DNA from: Fidelibacterota bacterium
Lineage (GTDB): Bacteria > Fidelibacterota > UBA2242
DNA: 32,447 nucleotides
Assembly: GCA_016782645.1 (NCBI GenBank)
Contig: JADHYC010000026.1
Coordinates: 1 to 32,447 of the forward strand
Direction of reading: 5' to 3'
Positions 1 to 9,120 of this stretch are shown in pieces. The notes beneath the pieces were generated by a model. The model was not told where the DNA came from. It was given only the letters and a program-made list of their open reading frames with translations, and did no database searches. Made by a program: the position numbers and the translations under genes. Position 1 is the stretch's first letter; the number at the start of each line of letters is the position of its first letter.

Positions 1-246
1 TCCGGTATTACGGGCTGCCGCGAGACCACAATTCTCTGAGTGGCGAATGACTTTAAATCTTTCAGATAGTGTAAATGACCTAAGAAATGTTATAGTTTTA
101 TCAGTAGAACCGTCATTGATAACAATAATTTCTACCTTCCTAGTGGGATAGTTCTGTTTCAATATTGATTTTAAGCAGGTTGGGAGTGTTTTAGCAGCAT
201 TAAATGCTGGTACTATTACTGATACATTGGGGTTAGTGATGCTCAT
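1..246 (-). CDS. GT2 family glycosyltransferase, N-terminal fragment (runs off the window)
   Basis: Translating the minus strand from the ATG at 246 gives 82 codons open to the window edge. The product begins MSITNPNVSVIVPAFNA and contains the GT-A hallmarks of family 2: the VSVIVPAFN first strand, the nucleotide-binding EIIVINDGSTD segment and the later GLAAARNTG helix. Family members transfer a sugar from a nucleotide-sugar donor at the inner face of the cytoplasmic membrane. It is the last gene visible in the minus-strand polysaccharide cluster, 59 bases after the methyltransferase gene. The catalytic base and acceptor region lie outside the window, so substrate cannot be guessed. No clear ribosome binding site precedes the ATG, but the protein alignment fits this start well. 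Confidence 0.88.
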   Translation of the reverse strand, partial: MSITNPNVSVIVPAFNAAKTLPTCLKSILKQNYPTRKVEIIVINDGSTDKTITFLRSFTLSERFKVIRHSENCGLAAARNTG

Positions 247-305
247 ATTTTATTCATTAAAGTATTATTTGCTTCATTATGAGTTTTCATTACCTCTTAT
301 ATATT

Positions 306-1037
306 TCAATTATAAGAACATTTTTTTGCAACTATGATATTGTTATGGTAAAAGTCGAAATTTTTCGGAAAAACTTTTGATAACAGAATGCCAATTAATG
401 TAGTGGGGAAAATAAATAAGGGTATCATTAGAGCTTTTAGATACTTATTAGTTGGGAACACAGTCTTAAACAAGCAGACATTTAACATTTGAAAAACGGT
501 TTCGATGTAATTGGAGCTTTTTTCAATATTAATAATTTTTAAACTATGATTTTTCAACAAGTGCTTTATCCCGAAGGAGGTATATCTTCCGAAATCATAA
601 GGGATTTCATGCTCTTCCCAAACAAATGGTGTTGAGATAAGTATATAAGCATTTTTTTTCATAACTCTATATAATTCAGATAATACTTCATCGATGTTAA
701 AAATGTGTTCGAATACTTCTATGCATAAAACGCTGTCAAAGCATTCATCCTTAAATGGGAATACTTTACCTGAATAAAATATATCTATGGGTTCGTCACT
801 ATGATCGTGACCACCTTGCTGAATATCTAAACCAATATGTCTTTTTACGTTAAAAATGTCTCCGTATGATTTATTTCCACAGCCAAAATCTAACATAATT
901 CCATTCATGTAATGCGAATTTTTTTTCAAACCTTTTATTAATCCCTTTTTTACAAAATAATATGGATTTATAAAGAGTGATAAAATGGAAGGATTTAATT
1001 TTTCACATCTGTAAATACTTATTAATTTTTTAATCAT
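306..1037 (-). CDS. class I SAM-dependent methyltransferase (Methyltransf_11 type)
   Basis: This 243-residue protein has a Rossmann methyltransferase core. The SAM-binding glycine loop reads MLDFGCGNKSYGD (about 49-61), followed by an acidic strand end in HIGLDI and the later SVLCIEVFEHI segment that family members use to close the site. Residues after about 200 form a hydrophobic stretch (ALMIPLFIFPTTLIGILLS), so the C-terminus probably contacts the membrane. Position between glycosyltransferase genes suggests it methylates a sugar or lipid-linked glycan intermediate; this is inference from context. The ATG at 1037 is the only sensible start. The gene is A+T-rich like the whole cluster. Confidence 0.8.
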   Translation of the reverse strand: MIKKLISIYRCEKLNPSILSLFINPYYFVKKGLIKGLKKNSHYMNGIMLDFGCGNKSYGDIFNVKRHIGLDIQQGGHDHSDEPIDIFYSGKVFPFKDECFDSVLCIEVFEHIFNIDEVLSELYRVMKKNAYILISTPFVWEEHEIPYDFGRYTSFGIKHLLKNHSLKIINIEKSSNYIETVFQMLNVCLFKTVFPTNKYLKALMIPLFIFPTTLIGILLSKVFPKNFDFYHNNIIVAKKCSYN

Positions 1038-1067
1038 GCTTTATATTTTTCGTTTATGTTCTTGTTA

Positions 1068-2126
1068 TTATTGGCAAATAATATTCTCTAATTGATTTAT
1101 AATGTTTTCCCAAGAGTACGTTTTGACAAAAGAAATTCCGTTTTCTATAAGTTTTTGTCTGAGTTCTAGATCTCTCAATATTAATAATACATTATTAGAA
1201 AGTGATTCAATATCTCCGATTGGAGAGAGTAATGTATTGTGTTTGTGCATTAAATATTCTTTTACCCCTCTGTTTCCAGCCGCTACTACAGCACATCCAC
1301 AAGCCATTGCTTCCATAACAGGAAGCCCCCAGCCTTCCCAGTGACTGGTGTGGAGAAATATTTTCGAGGAGTTATATAAATTAAGTAATTCTTCGACGGA
1401 TGGTCTTATAACAACTTTTATCCAACTTGGAATTTTATGAATGGGTTTTCTGGGAGCAATTAGTATGGCTTTTAGATTTGGAATGGACATTTTAACAGAT
1501 TTAATAACTTTTAGTCCATCTTTAGCACCTTTAATCTTGTGATGATGATAAAGCATCATTATGTGGTAAGGGCGTTTTCCTTTAGGGCTAATTATAAAGA
1601 ATTCATCTATGTTTATTGCATTACCAAGAGGACCATATCCGGATTCGCCTAATTTTTTTAGTTCATCTATTATCCATTGAGAAATAGCAATCTTTTGCAT
1701 CGTTAGATGATAAGTTTTTAGGATTTTCTTTCTGTTTCTGAAATATGTTTCAAAACTTTGAAGCAAGTAAAATTTTTTACCATGAATTTCAGGAAGTTCA
1801 CTAACTCTTTCTGCTGTTTGCCAGCCAACCGCAATAATTGCATCTCCCTCAGGAATATATTTTGAAATGATTTTTTTAACTACTAAAACGTTAACGCTTG
1901 GATTAGGATTGTAATAGAGTTCATTATTGACTTTTGTTAATTTGTCATAAGTATTTCTGAATATTTTTTTTAAAGAGATTGAAAAGTGATTTATATCTAA
2001 TTCAATTGGATAAATTAGTGTGACAACATGTCCTCTATCTACAAGTCGATTGGCATATTCGTGAACGATTTTTACGCCGCCCATTGGGATTTTTATAAAA
2101 CCGGGTAGTATGAAAGTGATTCTCAT
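1068..2126 (-). CDS. GT4 family glycosyltransferase
   Basis: This is a GT-B fold glycosyltransferase. The N-terminus reads MRITFILPGF, followed by the GGVKIVHEYANRLVDRGHVV segment typical of the acceptor-binding domain. The C-terminal half carries the donor-site signature with the EX7E pattern (WEGWGLPVMEAMACG), then the GVKEYL and NTLL segments. Family 4 enzymes are retaining transferases using nucleotide-sugar donors in the cytoplasm. The frame opens ten codons upstream at a TTG (2156), but the typical family start is the ATG at 2126, chosen here. A 14-base direct repeat overlaps that upstream extension. Neighbours on both sides are glycan genes, so it probably adds one residue to the same surface polysaccharide; the sugar is unknown. 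Confidence 0.85.
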   Translation of the reverse strand: MRITFILPGFIKIPMGGVKIVHEYANRLVDRGHVVTLIYPIELDINHFSISLKKIFRNTYDKLTKVNNELYYNPNPSVNVLVVKKIISKYIPEGDAIIAVGWQTAERVSELPEIHGKKFYLLQSFETYFRNRKKILKTYHLTMQKIAISQWIIDELKKLGESGYGPLGNAINIDEFFIISPKGKRPYHIMMLYHHHKIKGAKDGLKVIKSVKMSIPNLKAILIAPRKPIHKIPSWIKVVIRPSVEELLNLYNSSKIFLHTSHWEGWGLPVMEAMACGCAVVAAGNRGVKEYLMHKHNTLLSPIGDIESLSNNVLLILRDLELRQKLIENGISFVKTYSWENIINQLENIICQ

Positions 2127-2166
2127 AATTTTATATTTACTATCATCAATAATCAATCCATCTACA

Positions 2167-3273
2167 TTACACTACAATGGACAAGTAGTCAATAATCAAT
2201 CCTAATGTCGATTCATAGTATTTATATAATTCCTTTATCACATTTCTGTAATCGTGATATTTTTCCACCCATATACGGCTTTCTATGCTTTTATTATGAA
2301 TCAGATTGGGGTTTTCAATAAGCGCAATCAATTTTCCTTTCAAATTCGAGGTTTTGGCATTGACAAATGGATTGTCGGGAATAAAATTTTCATAAGTTGG
2401 GTTTAAGTAAGTAACACATACCAGACCCATTGATAATGCTTCTAGTGAATTCATTCCATAACCCCATGCGAAATCTGTAACCTGATCAATGTAGATATCA
2501 GATTGGCTTTTTAATTGTAATGTGACAGAGTGAGGCTGATTTTCGATTAAGATGAATTTTATGTTATGAGATTTTTCAAGTTCCGTACAGACTCGGATTA
2601 TCTCATTAGAACCTTTGACAAGGCGATTTGTTGTAGCATGGCAAATTGTAATTTTTTTATTAATAGATGTCTTGGGCTTAAATGCTTTTACATCAAAAGG
2701 TAGAAAAATATATTTCAGATTTGGATGTCGGAACGTTAGGTCAAGTTCATTAGTCAGGTTCAAATCGCTTATTTTATCCATTGCGGGAATAACGCCTCTA
2801 TTTCTCATGTCCTGACCATGGTAGTGGCAGATTATCTTTTTGCCGCGTGCTTTCATCTTTTGAGCAAATCGAGCATCTCTATAGAAGTCAGTTCCCCATT
2901 CAAAATGATAAATATCGAAACCCTCTAAATCAAATTTATTGATTGCGTTTTCAATTTTTGGCTGCCAGATTTTTTCTCGAAGATTGAACAGTGTTTTTTG
3001 CCATTTTGGGGGATTCCAGATCGGAGGATTTCCTCCTATGTTTTTCCAAGGGATTTTTTTTTCAATATATTTTGTGAAGATTATTCGCGATTTCAGAAAC
3101 CATGGTTTTGCTGCAACGAAAGGAAGATTCAGTAAGATATCATTCTCATAACCGCCTGCCGTTTTGAAAAATGTGACATAGCGGCACTCATTTCCCATTA
3201 ATCTATGGGCACGCTGCCAGTAAGTTAGAACCCCAACTGTATTTTCCGGAGAGATGTAGAGTATTCTTAACAT
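2167..3273 (-). CDS. GT-B fold glycosyltransferase (GT1/GT4-like)
   Basis: The 368-residue product begins MLRILYISPENTVGVLTYW and resembles GT-B glycosyltransferases. An internal FDIYHFEWGTDF stretch matches the usual 'lives in/with' strand, followed by KIICHYHGQDMRNRG near the domain boundary. The C-terminal donor domain has the strand ITICHATTNRLVKGSNEI and the family's late motif in GYGMNSLEALSMGLVCVTY, where only part of the EX7E pattern is kept. Function is therefore glycosyl transfer from a nucleotide sugar, donor unknown. The next gene downstream starts only about 40 bases away, consistent with one transcript. The ATG at 3273 has no convincing Shine-Dalgarno sequence. Confidence 0.75.
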   Translation of the reverse strand: MLRILYISPENTVGVLTYWQRAHRLMGNECRYVTFFKTAGGYENDILLNLPFVAAKPWFLKSRIIFTKYIEKKIPWKNIGGNPPIWNPPKWQKTLFNLREKIWQPKIENAINKFDLEGFDIYHFEWGTDFYRDARFAQKMKARGKKIICHYHGQDMRNRGVIPAMDKISDLNLTNELDLTFRHPNLKYIFLPFDVKAFKPKTSINKKITICHATTNRLVKGSNEIIRVCTELEKSHNIKFILIENQPHSVTLQLKSQSDIYIDQVTDFAWGYGMNSLEALSMGLVCVTYLNPTYENFIPDNPFVNAKTSNLKGKLIALIENPNLIHNKSIESRIWVEKYHDYRNVIKELYKYYESTLGLIIDYLSIVV

Positions 3274-3290
3274 GTTAATAAGTAAAATAA

Positions 3291-4541
3291 TTATAGGTCA
3301 GGATACTCTAATTTTTTCCAGGGAATTGAAACTGAATACTTTCCCATGTAATCTTTTGGATTCCTATGAATTTTAAGGTTTTTATCTTTAAATGAGATGA
3401 TTACTTTTTCCGGACTATCACAATAAAATGTCAACCCTTCCAAAATATTTTCTGATAATTTATACTTCTCATCAAGGACTTCAATATATGACGTAATTTC
3501 AATTTTTGTTATTTGATCTTCTTGCCGTGATTGCCAGATTAGATTTTGTTGAATTTCTGAATATTGTAAAAGGCGAGTAGTAGTTGCTATCAATAATTTT
3601 CCTGATTGATACATTTTGGAGATAAATTTGAGATGATCATACAGTTTTAAAGGAAACTGCTTAAAATCAGAAAGTCCCTCACACATGTGTGTATATACAA
3701 TTAAATATCCAGCATTAGTGATAAGTGTTTTAACAATAGAAGGTTTTAATTGTTTTGTTAGATCATTTATATCTAAAATTTGTTCTTGTCCCCATGCATT
3801 AACAAATCTTTGAAAATCCCACACTAGACTTCCATCCTGTAATAAGGTTTTTATTCGGAGCCGATTCTGTAAATCAAAAAGTGGTTCTTCGCAATGTCTA
3901 TACTTAAAGTTGGCAAGAACAGTTTGTAAAAAATTCTTTGCACGTATGTTTAGTGTTTTATTGGCATCCTGTCCAATAACGTGAGTCATTTTCCCAGACC
4001 AGATATATCGGATTCCATAAGATTTTAAAAGATCAAAATGGTAAGCAGAGTGATGAGGAATAGCACCTGATTGAGAATCGTACAAACCAAGATTTTGTAA
4101 GTTGTTCTTATTTCCATGATTAATCCAGGTCTGTATTTTTACCCCATATTTAGTTAGTTCATTTATTGATTTTTCAGCAAACTTCCGTTTAAAACCACCT
4201 TCATCGAAATCGCCGTAAGTATGTAAAACGTCGATATGCCCAGAATTCCAAAGCTCACGGCAAACCACAGCAAAGTCATTTTCTATTGAATCAATACCTT
4301 TAAAATAGCTCAATTGTGGTGATTTAGTGGCATTAAAAAACCAGAAACTACTGCCAACTTCTAAACCTAAACCCTTTCCAAGTGATGTCTGGCTATCACT
4401 ATTCAGAAGTTTCATCATTTGCAAAAACATCTCTAAGGATGGAGTATTATCAATGTCGTTTGCAAGAGCGAGTGCTGCTCGATAAGGATATGGGAATTTT
4501 CTTAGACTTATACTATTGTTATTCACGTATCTTATATCCAA
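3291..4541 (-). CDS. polysaccharide deacetylase-like protein of the glycan cluster
   Basis: The 416-residue protein opens, after a short leader, with RAALALANDIDNTPSLEMF, which resembles the first strand and metal-binding aspartate motif of NodB-like polysaccharide deacetylases (Asp29 and Asp31 here). Later segments (HIDVLHTYGDFDEGG, KIQTWINHGN, HHSAYHFDLLKSYGIRYIW) match the alternating strands and histidines of that barrel, but I do not see a clean HxxxH metal pair. It may be an inactive or divergent member. The recorded start is a TTG overlapping the preceding methyltransferase gene by 23 bases; a GTG at 4526 would cut this to 8. Role in trimming acetyl groups from the cluster's polysaccharide is inferred from family and context only. 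Confidence 0.5.
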   Translation of the reverse strand: MDIRYVNNNSISLRKFPYPYRAALALANDIDNTPSLEMFLQMMKLLNSDSQTSLGKGLGLEVGSSFWFFNATKSPQLSYFKGIDSIENDFAVVCRELWNSGHIDVLHTYGDFDEGGFKRKFAEKSINELTKYGVKIQTWINHGNKNNLQNLGLYDSQSGAIPHHSAYHFDLLKSYGIRYIWSGKMTHVIGQDANKTLNIRAKNFLQTVLANFKYRHCEEPLFDLQNRLRIKTLLQDGSLVWDFQRFVNAWGQEQILDINDLTKQLKPSIVKTLITNAGYLIVYTHMCEGLSDFKQFPLKLYDHLKFISKMYQSGKLLIATTTRLLQYSEIQQNLIWQSRQEDQITKIEITSYIEVLDEKYKLSENILEGLTFYCDSPEKVIISFKDKNLKIHRNPKDYMGKYSVSIPWKKLEYPDL

Positions 4542-5295
4542 TTAATTCAAAATCAGCAGGTAATCCAAAGAAAGTTTCCCCATATAAAGGTTGAAATATT
4601 TTGCCTTTGTTATTACCAAAATGACCGTCTTGTCCGTAATAGGATATATGTAATTTATTTCTGTTAAAAATCCTAATAATGTCTTTCCGGCGTAAAAATG
4701 TAATCTTATTTATATAGTGCTTTAATAAAATAGTATAAAAAGTAGTTCTGATAAGTAACCTTGCTGCTCCAAGGATTGATCTCAGTCGACCTTGATGTAA
4801 TGCTTGAACGATAATTTTGTAAATAGGCCAACCGGGGCCATCACTACATATATATATTTTCCCACCTAGTTTCAATACTCTTGAGAATTCTTTTATTACA
4901 ACATCTTCTTTCGTATACATTAGTGCACTATAGGAAAAGATAACATCAAATACCTCATCCTTGAATGGCAAATAATGTAAATCACCTTGATAATATTTGA
5001 TATTGATATTATTAGACTCGTTAGTAAAGCGAGAAGCAATTTCTAATAAACCATCATTAATATCTAATCCTGTTACGAATTTATTTTTTTCAGCAAGCAC
5101 ATTTGTCCATTGTCCGCATCCACATGCAGCATCCAAAATATGTGAGTAGTTAATAAAACGAATAGACTCAATTCGTTTTCTATAGTAATCAAGACCTCGA
5201 TTATACTGTAAGATTGAATGTTTTAAATCATCTTTAGTAGCGTACTTAAATTCTCTAGATAACACTTTTTTTATTATATAATTATCAATCTTCAT
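4519..5295 (-). CDS. class I SAM-dependent methyltransferase
   Basis: The product has 258 residues. The SAM-binding loop is clear in ILDAACGCGQWTNVLAEK (about 53-70), followed by the acidic FVTGLDIND that binds the ribose hydroxyls, and the YYQGDLHYLPFKDEVFDVIF segment with the LKLGGKIYICSDGPG turn. It is therefore a small-molecule or sugar methyltransferase of the Methyltransf_11/25 kind. Its 3' end overlaps the deacetylase-like gene, implying coupled expression. Residues 150-190 are a basic, hydrophobic insertion before the last strands, possibly for membrane or acceptor contact. Nothing identifies the substrate; a methyl cap on the glycan is a reasonable guess. Confidence 0.78.
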   Translation of the reverse strand: MKIDNYIIKKVLSREFKYATKDDLKHSILQYNRGLDYYRKRIESIRFINYSHILDAACGCGQWTNVLAEKNKFVTGLDINDGLLEIASRFTNESNNINIKYYQGDLHYLPFKDEVFDVIFSYSALMYTKEDVVIKEFSRVLKLGGKIYICSDGPGWPIYKIIVQALHQGRLRSILGAARLLIRTTFYTILLKHYINKITFLRRKDIIRIFNRNKLHISYYGQDGHFGNNKGKIFQPLYGETFFGLPADFELIGYKIRE

Positions 5296-5434
5296 GTAAT
5301 AATTTAAAATTTTTTAGATCAGTGTAAATTTAATATAGAAAGCATACTTAAATTTACCGAATTAATTTGTTAAACTCATTAATTCTTTTTAATTACTATT
5401 GGTATCGTTACAATTGAGAAATGCAAAGAATTTA

Positions 5435-6562
5435 TTACTGTAGAACCTTATCATAAATACAAAGCAATCGTTCTTCCATAGCTAGCCAATTATATTTTTC
5501 TGAAACTGCTTTCCTTCCATTCTTACCCATTTGTTCCATCACTTCGGGGTTTTGTAAAAGATAATTTATTGTTTTACCCAGGTTTTCTGCAGTAGGTGGA
5601 TCTATCAAAATCCCTGATCCAGTTTGCTCAATAAATATTTCTGTCGATGGGACACGGCACCCGAGCACCGGAACTCCCATTGTCATAAATTCGAAAGGTT
5701 TTATCTGGATTGACCTTTTAAATGATTCATTTGGTGCCATAGATGAAAGTCCGATTGTTACTTCTTTTATTAGTTCAGGTACATTTATATATGGGATGTG
5801 TTTTCTAAATTCAATAACATTTTCCAGATAATTTTGCTTAACAATTTGCTCAAGTTGAATTTTATACGAATCGGCAACTTCACCTACAATAAGTAATTTA
5901 GCATTGGGAAAATCTTTTTTTACTAATGACATTGCTTTTAACATAACGTCAATATTCCGTGCCGGTACAATCTGACCATGATAGAGAATAATTTGCTCTC
6001 TTTTCTTTTTTATTTTTTTTGATAGTGAAGAGAAAAAATTTAAAATTGGATAATTGTAAATTATCGAAATCCGTTTGTGGAAAGGCTTAAATCCTTTTGC
6101 GACCCAGGGAGTGACGGTTATAATATGATCAACGAAATGAGAGCAGAACCATTCCAGAGATTGGGCGAAAATCGCCGGTAAGATTGTTATGCATTTTGAA
6201 TGACGAGAGAATTCCATGAAGAAGAAAAATATTGTCTCATGTGCATCATATATAACCTTTTTCTGGTATTTATATTTTAATACAAGCGCAAAGGGTAGGA
6301 ATTCAAATTCATGGATATGATAAAGATCAGCTTTTATATTTTTTGCTGCTTTAAAGGCATGAATAAGGTTTGAAAAGAAGTTACTTTCTTTAAAAAGAGA
6401 GAATTTTACACCGTTTTTTTCTTTGATTTTTTGTCTTTCCGGAGCAATAATATAGATGTCTTTATATTTCAGCGCTAAAAAACATACTTCTTTGTAGAAA
6501 ATCCTGTCATCAAGGGGATTATGACCTATTGTTATATGACAAATGCGAGGTGACTTTTTCAT
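5435..6562 (-). CDS. GT4 family glycosyltransferase (WbuB-like)
   Basis: The 375-residue product begins KSPRICHITIGHNPLDDRIF and shows YDAHETIFFFF, a motif of the GT4 subfamily that includes O-antigen L-fucosamine transferases such as WbuB. The second domain carries IILYHGQIVPARNIDVML, the donor-site IQIKPFEFMTMGVPVLGC and the GILIDPPTAENLGKTI C-terminal helix. It is a retaining nucleotide-sugar transferase acting at the cytoplasmic face. Its ATG overlaps the flippase stop by four bases (ATGA), a sign of translational coupling. A 139-base A+T-rich gap separates it from the next gene in the cluster, and a second promoter there cannot be excluded. The donor is unknown; the fucosamine link is by resemblance only. 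Confidence 0.85.
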   Translation of the reverse strand: MKKSPRICHITIGHNPLDDRIFYKEVCFLALKYKDIYIIAPERQKIKEKNGVKFSLFKESNFFSNLIHAFKAAKNIKADLYHIHEFEFLPFALVLKYKYQKKVIYDAHETIFFFFMEFSRHSKCITILPAIFAQSLEWFCSHFVDHIITVTPWVAKGFKPFHKRISIIYNYPILNFFSSLSKKIKKKREQIILYHGQIVPARNIDVMLKAMSLVKKDFPNAKLLIVGEVADSYKIQLEQIVKQNYLENVIEFRKHIPYINVPELIKEVTIGLSSMAPNESFKRSIQIKPFEFMTMGVPVLGCRVPSTEIFIEQTGSGILIDPPTAENLGKTINYLLQNPEVMEQMGKNGRKAVSEKYNWLAMEERLLCIYDKVLQ

Positions 6563-8016
6563 CTTCTGTTTTTATGTGGAATTAGAACTTTGAGTGCTTT
6601 TATCTCATCTTTTTTGAAAAAGCCAAAGATTTTTAGTAATACTGGAAAGGCAATAACAATTAAAATTCTAATGACTATATGTGGCTGTAGAACATAAGTT
6701 GGAATACCAATTACCATAGCGAGGACAAATAAAAGCGCAACTCTTTTAAATTCGTATGGTACCTTGAAAAGCCGCTGTGAGACTACTAAGGTTGATGATG
6801 CTAAAATTATATATCCAAAAAGAGATGAAAATGCTGACCCTAAAATGCCGAGACAAGGAATTAATATGAAATTTGCTGTCACATTCGTAACTGCAGCTAT
6901 TATTGTTATATAAGCAAGGTATCGCGTCTTTTTTTCAAAATATATACCCGGCAGAAATACCTGGTTAATACCGAAGAATACGTATCCTAAAAGTATTACT
7001 GGAACCAATGGTTCACATGCATGAAATTCTGTGCCAATAAGGTAAAAACTTCCAAAATTAAAATGAATAATTTCATGAATAAAAGCTGTCAGTAACACCC
7101 AGAATGAAAGAGTAATCAACACAAAATATGTAAGAACACGTGAAAAAAGAAGGCGCGATGATTCTCTTTTTCCAGCTTTCAGAAAGAACGGCTGCCACGC
7201 ATAGTAAAAAGCTGTGGATATTAGAAGCATAAAGATGCCTAATTTGACTCCGGCGCTGAAAATGCCAACCGCCTCTAAACCTATAAGATGTTCGATTATA
7301 TAACGATTCAGCATTTCCATAGTAACCGTTGCCAAACCTGCGGGAATAAATGGGAGCCCGAATAGCGCAAGGTCTTTGGCTGCAGAACCAGAAAAGGTAA
7401 TTTTCAATTTTGGAATTGTGAATATATAAAGAATAGTAGCAGTTATTCCTGAGGTGATCAGATTGCTTTTGAAAATACCCTCAATACCCATTTTAAGGAA
7501 AGCAACAAAGTAAATATTCAGTCCAAGCGTAATGAGAACATTAATCAAGCGTATTCCCATGAACTGGAAAGGTTTTTCTTCAAGTCTTAGAAGTGCAAAA
7601 GGTACATGGCATATACAATCGAAAAATAGAATGAATGCTGTATATCTTATAAGAAGTGCATGATCAATACTTAATAGCAACGTTTTCCCGAGAGGGGCGC
7701 TAAGAAAATAGATTATACAGCTGAGAATTAAACTAGTCAGTAAAGACATCCAAATCGCTGTGGATAATATATTGGTCTTCCGGGAAGGGTCAGAATCTTC
7801 GCTATAAAATCGCATTAATGCCGAATCTAAACCATAGTTATAAATAATATTCATAAAGCCAAGAAATACAAATACTAAGGCTACAAGACCGTACTCATTT
7901 GGGGAAAGCAGATTTGTATATAGTGGTAATAGAAGAAAAGTAACAAATCTTGTTAGAATTGTTCCAACACCGTATGTGAGAGTTTGTTTTGTTAGAGATC
8001 TAATTGATGCTGAAAT
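6559..8016 (-). CDS. MOP-superfamily polysaccharide flippase (Wzx-like), apparent ATT start
   Basis: This is a multi-spanning membrane protein with about twelve predicted hydrophobic helices. It belongs to the Wzx/RfbX class that flips undecaprenyl-linked repeat units across the inner membrane. The first in-frame ATG is at 7854, but translation upstream continues for 54 codons with real family sequence: SASIRSLTKQTLTYGVG, then a first membrane helix ending FLLLPLYTNLLSPNEYGL. The only codon that can open this reading after the in-frame TAA at 8017-8019 is ATT at 8016; it has AAGGA at 8026-8030, nine bases upstream. No ATG, GTG or TTG exists in between. The full product is 485 residues, normal for the family, whereas 431 would lack the first helix. 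ATT initiation or a mutated or misread ATG are both possible. No Wzy polymerase is seen here. Confidence 0.82.
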   Translation of the reverse strand: MSASIRSLTKQTLTYGVGTILTRFVTFLLLPLYTNLLSPNEYGLVALVFVFLGFMNIIYNYGLDSALMRFYSEDSDPSRKTNILSTAIWMSLLTSLILSCIIYFLSAPLGKTLLLSIDHALLIRYTAFILFFDCICHVPFALLRLEEKPFQFMGIRLINVLITLGLNIYFVAFLKMGIEGIFKSNLITSGITATILYIFTIPKLKITFSGSAAKDLALFGLPFIPAGLATVTMEMLNRYIIEHLIGLEAVGIFSAGVKLGIFMLLISTAFYYAWQPFFLKAGKRESSRLLFSRVLTYFVLITLSFWVLLTAFIHEIIHFNFGSFYLIGTEFHACEPLVPVILLGYVFFGINQVFLPGIYFEKKTRYLAYITIIAAVTNVTANFILIPCLGILGSAFSSLFGYIILASSTLVVSQRLFKVPYEFKRVALLFVLAMVIGIPTYVLQPHIVIRILIVIAFPVLLKIFGFFKKDEIKALKVLIPHKNRR

Positions 8017-8128
8017 TTAATTATTTCCTTTTATTTAAGGTTAATTAGATACTTTATAAATTGAAAATCAATAACAGAAATGTGTTTATAAAAAGGTGGG
8101 GTATCGTAAATTTTATATAGTTACTCCC

Positions 8129-9097
8129 TTATAAATCGAGAACCAATGTATCACGTAGGATTCCACTGGAACCAAAGCCTTCTTTAAAACGGGCGAGCCC
8201 AAAATTTGGTTCCATATTAACGGTAAAAATTCCGAAATCTAGATATTTGAATCCATTGTTGATGCAGCGATTGATTATATGATAAAAAAGGATATTTACT
8301 CCCCGATATTTTTGTTTTGATTCATCATGGCTAATATAAAAAGCGAGAGAAACATCCTGATTGCAGTCGAACATAACAACTCCAGCAATCATTTCATCGT
8401 TTATATATGCACCATATAGAAAGATTTTATCAGGAAGCAATTTTTTTAATTTTATTAATTCTTCAAGTGTGTGAGTTGGTTGAACATTATGACGTATTTT
8501 TAGATTATTTTTCAATATTTCGTAGAAACGTTCCCATTCATCTGATTCACGAACCTCAACTCCAAGTTTCATTGCCCTTCTGAAAGCAGTTCTGTTTGTT
8601 TGCATGAATTTTTTTATATTTTGATCAATATTATTCTCAAGAAAAACTATACTGGAAACTTCTCTTTTAAGATATTTAAAACCATTTTTAATTAAAGCAA
8701 AGTCAATATAGTTTGAAAGGCGGTGATTATAAATTATAGGAGGTAAAGTGATTATAATTCTTGAGATATTCTGCTTTTTAAAATAGTTGATTAAACTCTC
8801 AACAATAGAAAAGGCATTTGACACTCCAAGTCCTTCACGATGGATTAATCCACCATAACTGGCTCCTTTATGAGAGCATAGTGTATCTTTCCCATCCCAT
8901 ATTCCTCGAGCTGCTGGGAATAGTGCAAATATTTCATCATTTTTTCTAAAAATCAGCGAACCATCCCGGAAGCGGTCTTTGGGATGGTATGACAGGAAAA
9001 GACGAGTGTGAAAAATTGTCCCATTTACGCTTTCTCGGACAAAATTATCCCAGGTTTCGGAATATTTATTTTTATATGGTTTAATGGAAATTGACAT
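8129..9097 (-). CDS. FemAB/GNAT-like acyltransferase (Acetyltransf_6 type)
   Basis: The 322-residue protein resembles the two-lobed FemAB or CelD/BcsL-like acyltransferases. The first lobe has the TWDNFVRESVNGTIFHTRLF start and the GASYGGLIHREG loop. The second has FMQTNRTAFRRAMKLGVEVR, then the coenzyme or aminoacyl-binding strands FLYGAYINDEMIAGVVMF and YRGVNILFYHIINRC, closing on FKYLDFGIF. Family members add acyl groups or amino acids to amino sugars or peptidoglycan precursors. It is the first gene of the minus-strand cluster, 112 bases before the flippase ATT codon. An acylated amino sugar in the exported glycan is a plausible substrate, by context only. A candidate promoter lies just upstream on the minus strand. 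Confidence 0.72.
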   Translation of the reverse strand: MSISIKPYKNKYSETWDNFVRESVNGTIFHTRLFLSYHPKDRFRDGSLIFRKNDEIFALFPAARGIWDGKDTLCSHKGASYGGLIHREGLGVSNAFSIVESLINYFKKQNISRIIITLPPIIYNHRLSNYIDFALIKNGFKYLKREVSSIVFLENNIDQNIKKFMQTNRTAFRRAMKLGVEVRESDEWERFYEILKNNLKIRHNVQPTHTLEELIKLKKLLPDKIFLYGAYINDEMIAGVVMFDCNQDVSLAFYISHDESKQKYRGVNILFYHIINRCINNGFKYLDFGIFTVNMEPNFGLARFKEGFGSSGILRDTLVLDL

Positions 9098-9120
9098 ACT
9101 ACTTCAATAAAATCGAGAAG

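Noticed and set aside
1..9097. Reading the glycan cluster as a complete O-antigen locus
   Set aside because: No Wzy polymerase, initiating transferase or chain-length regulator is present in the window, so the polymer type cannot be named.
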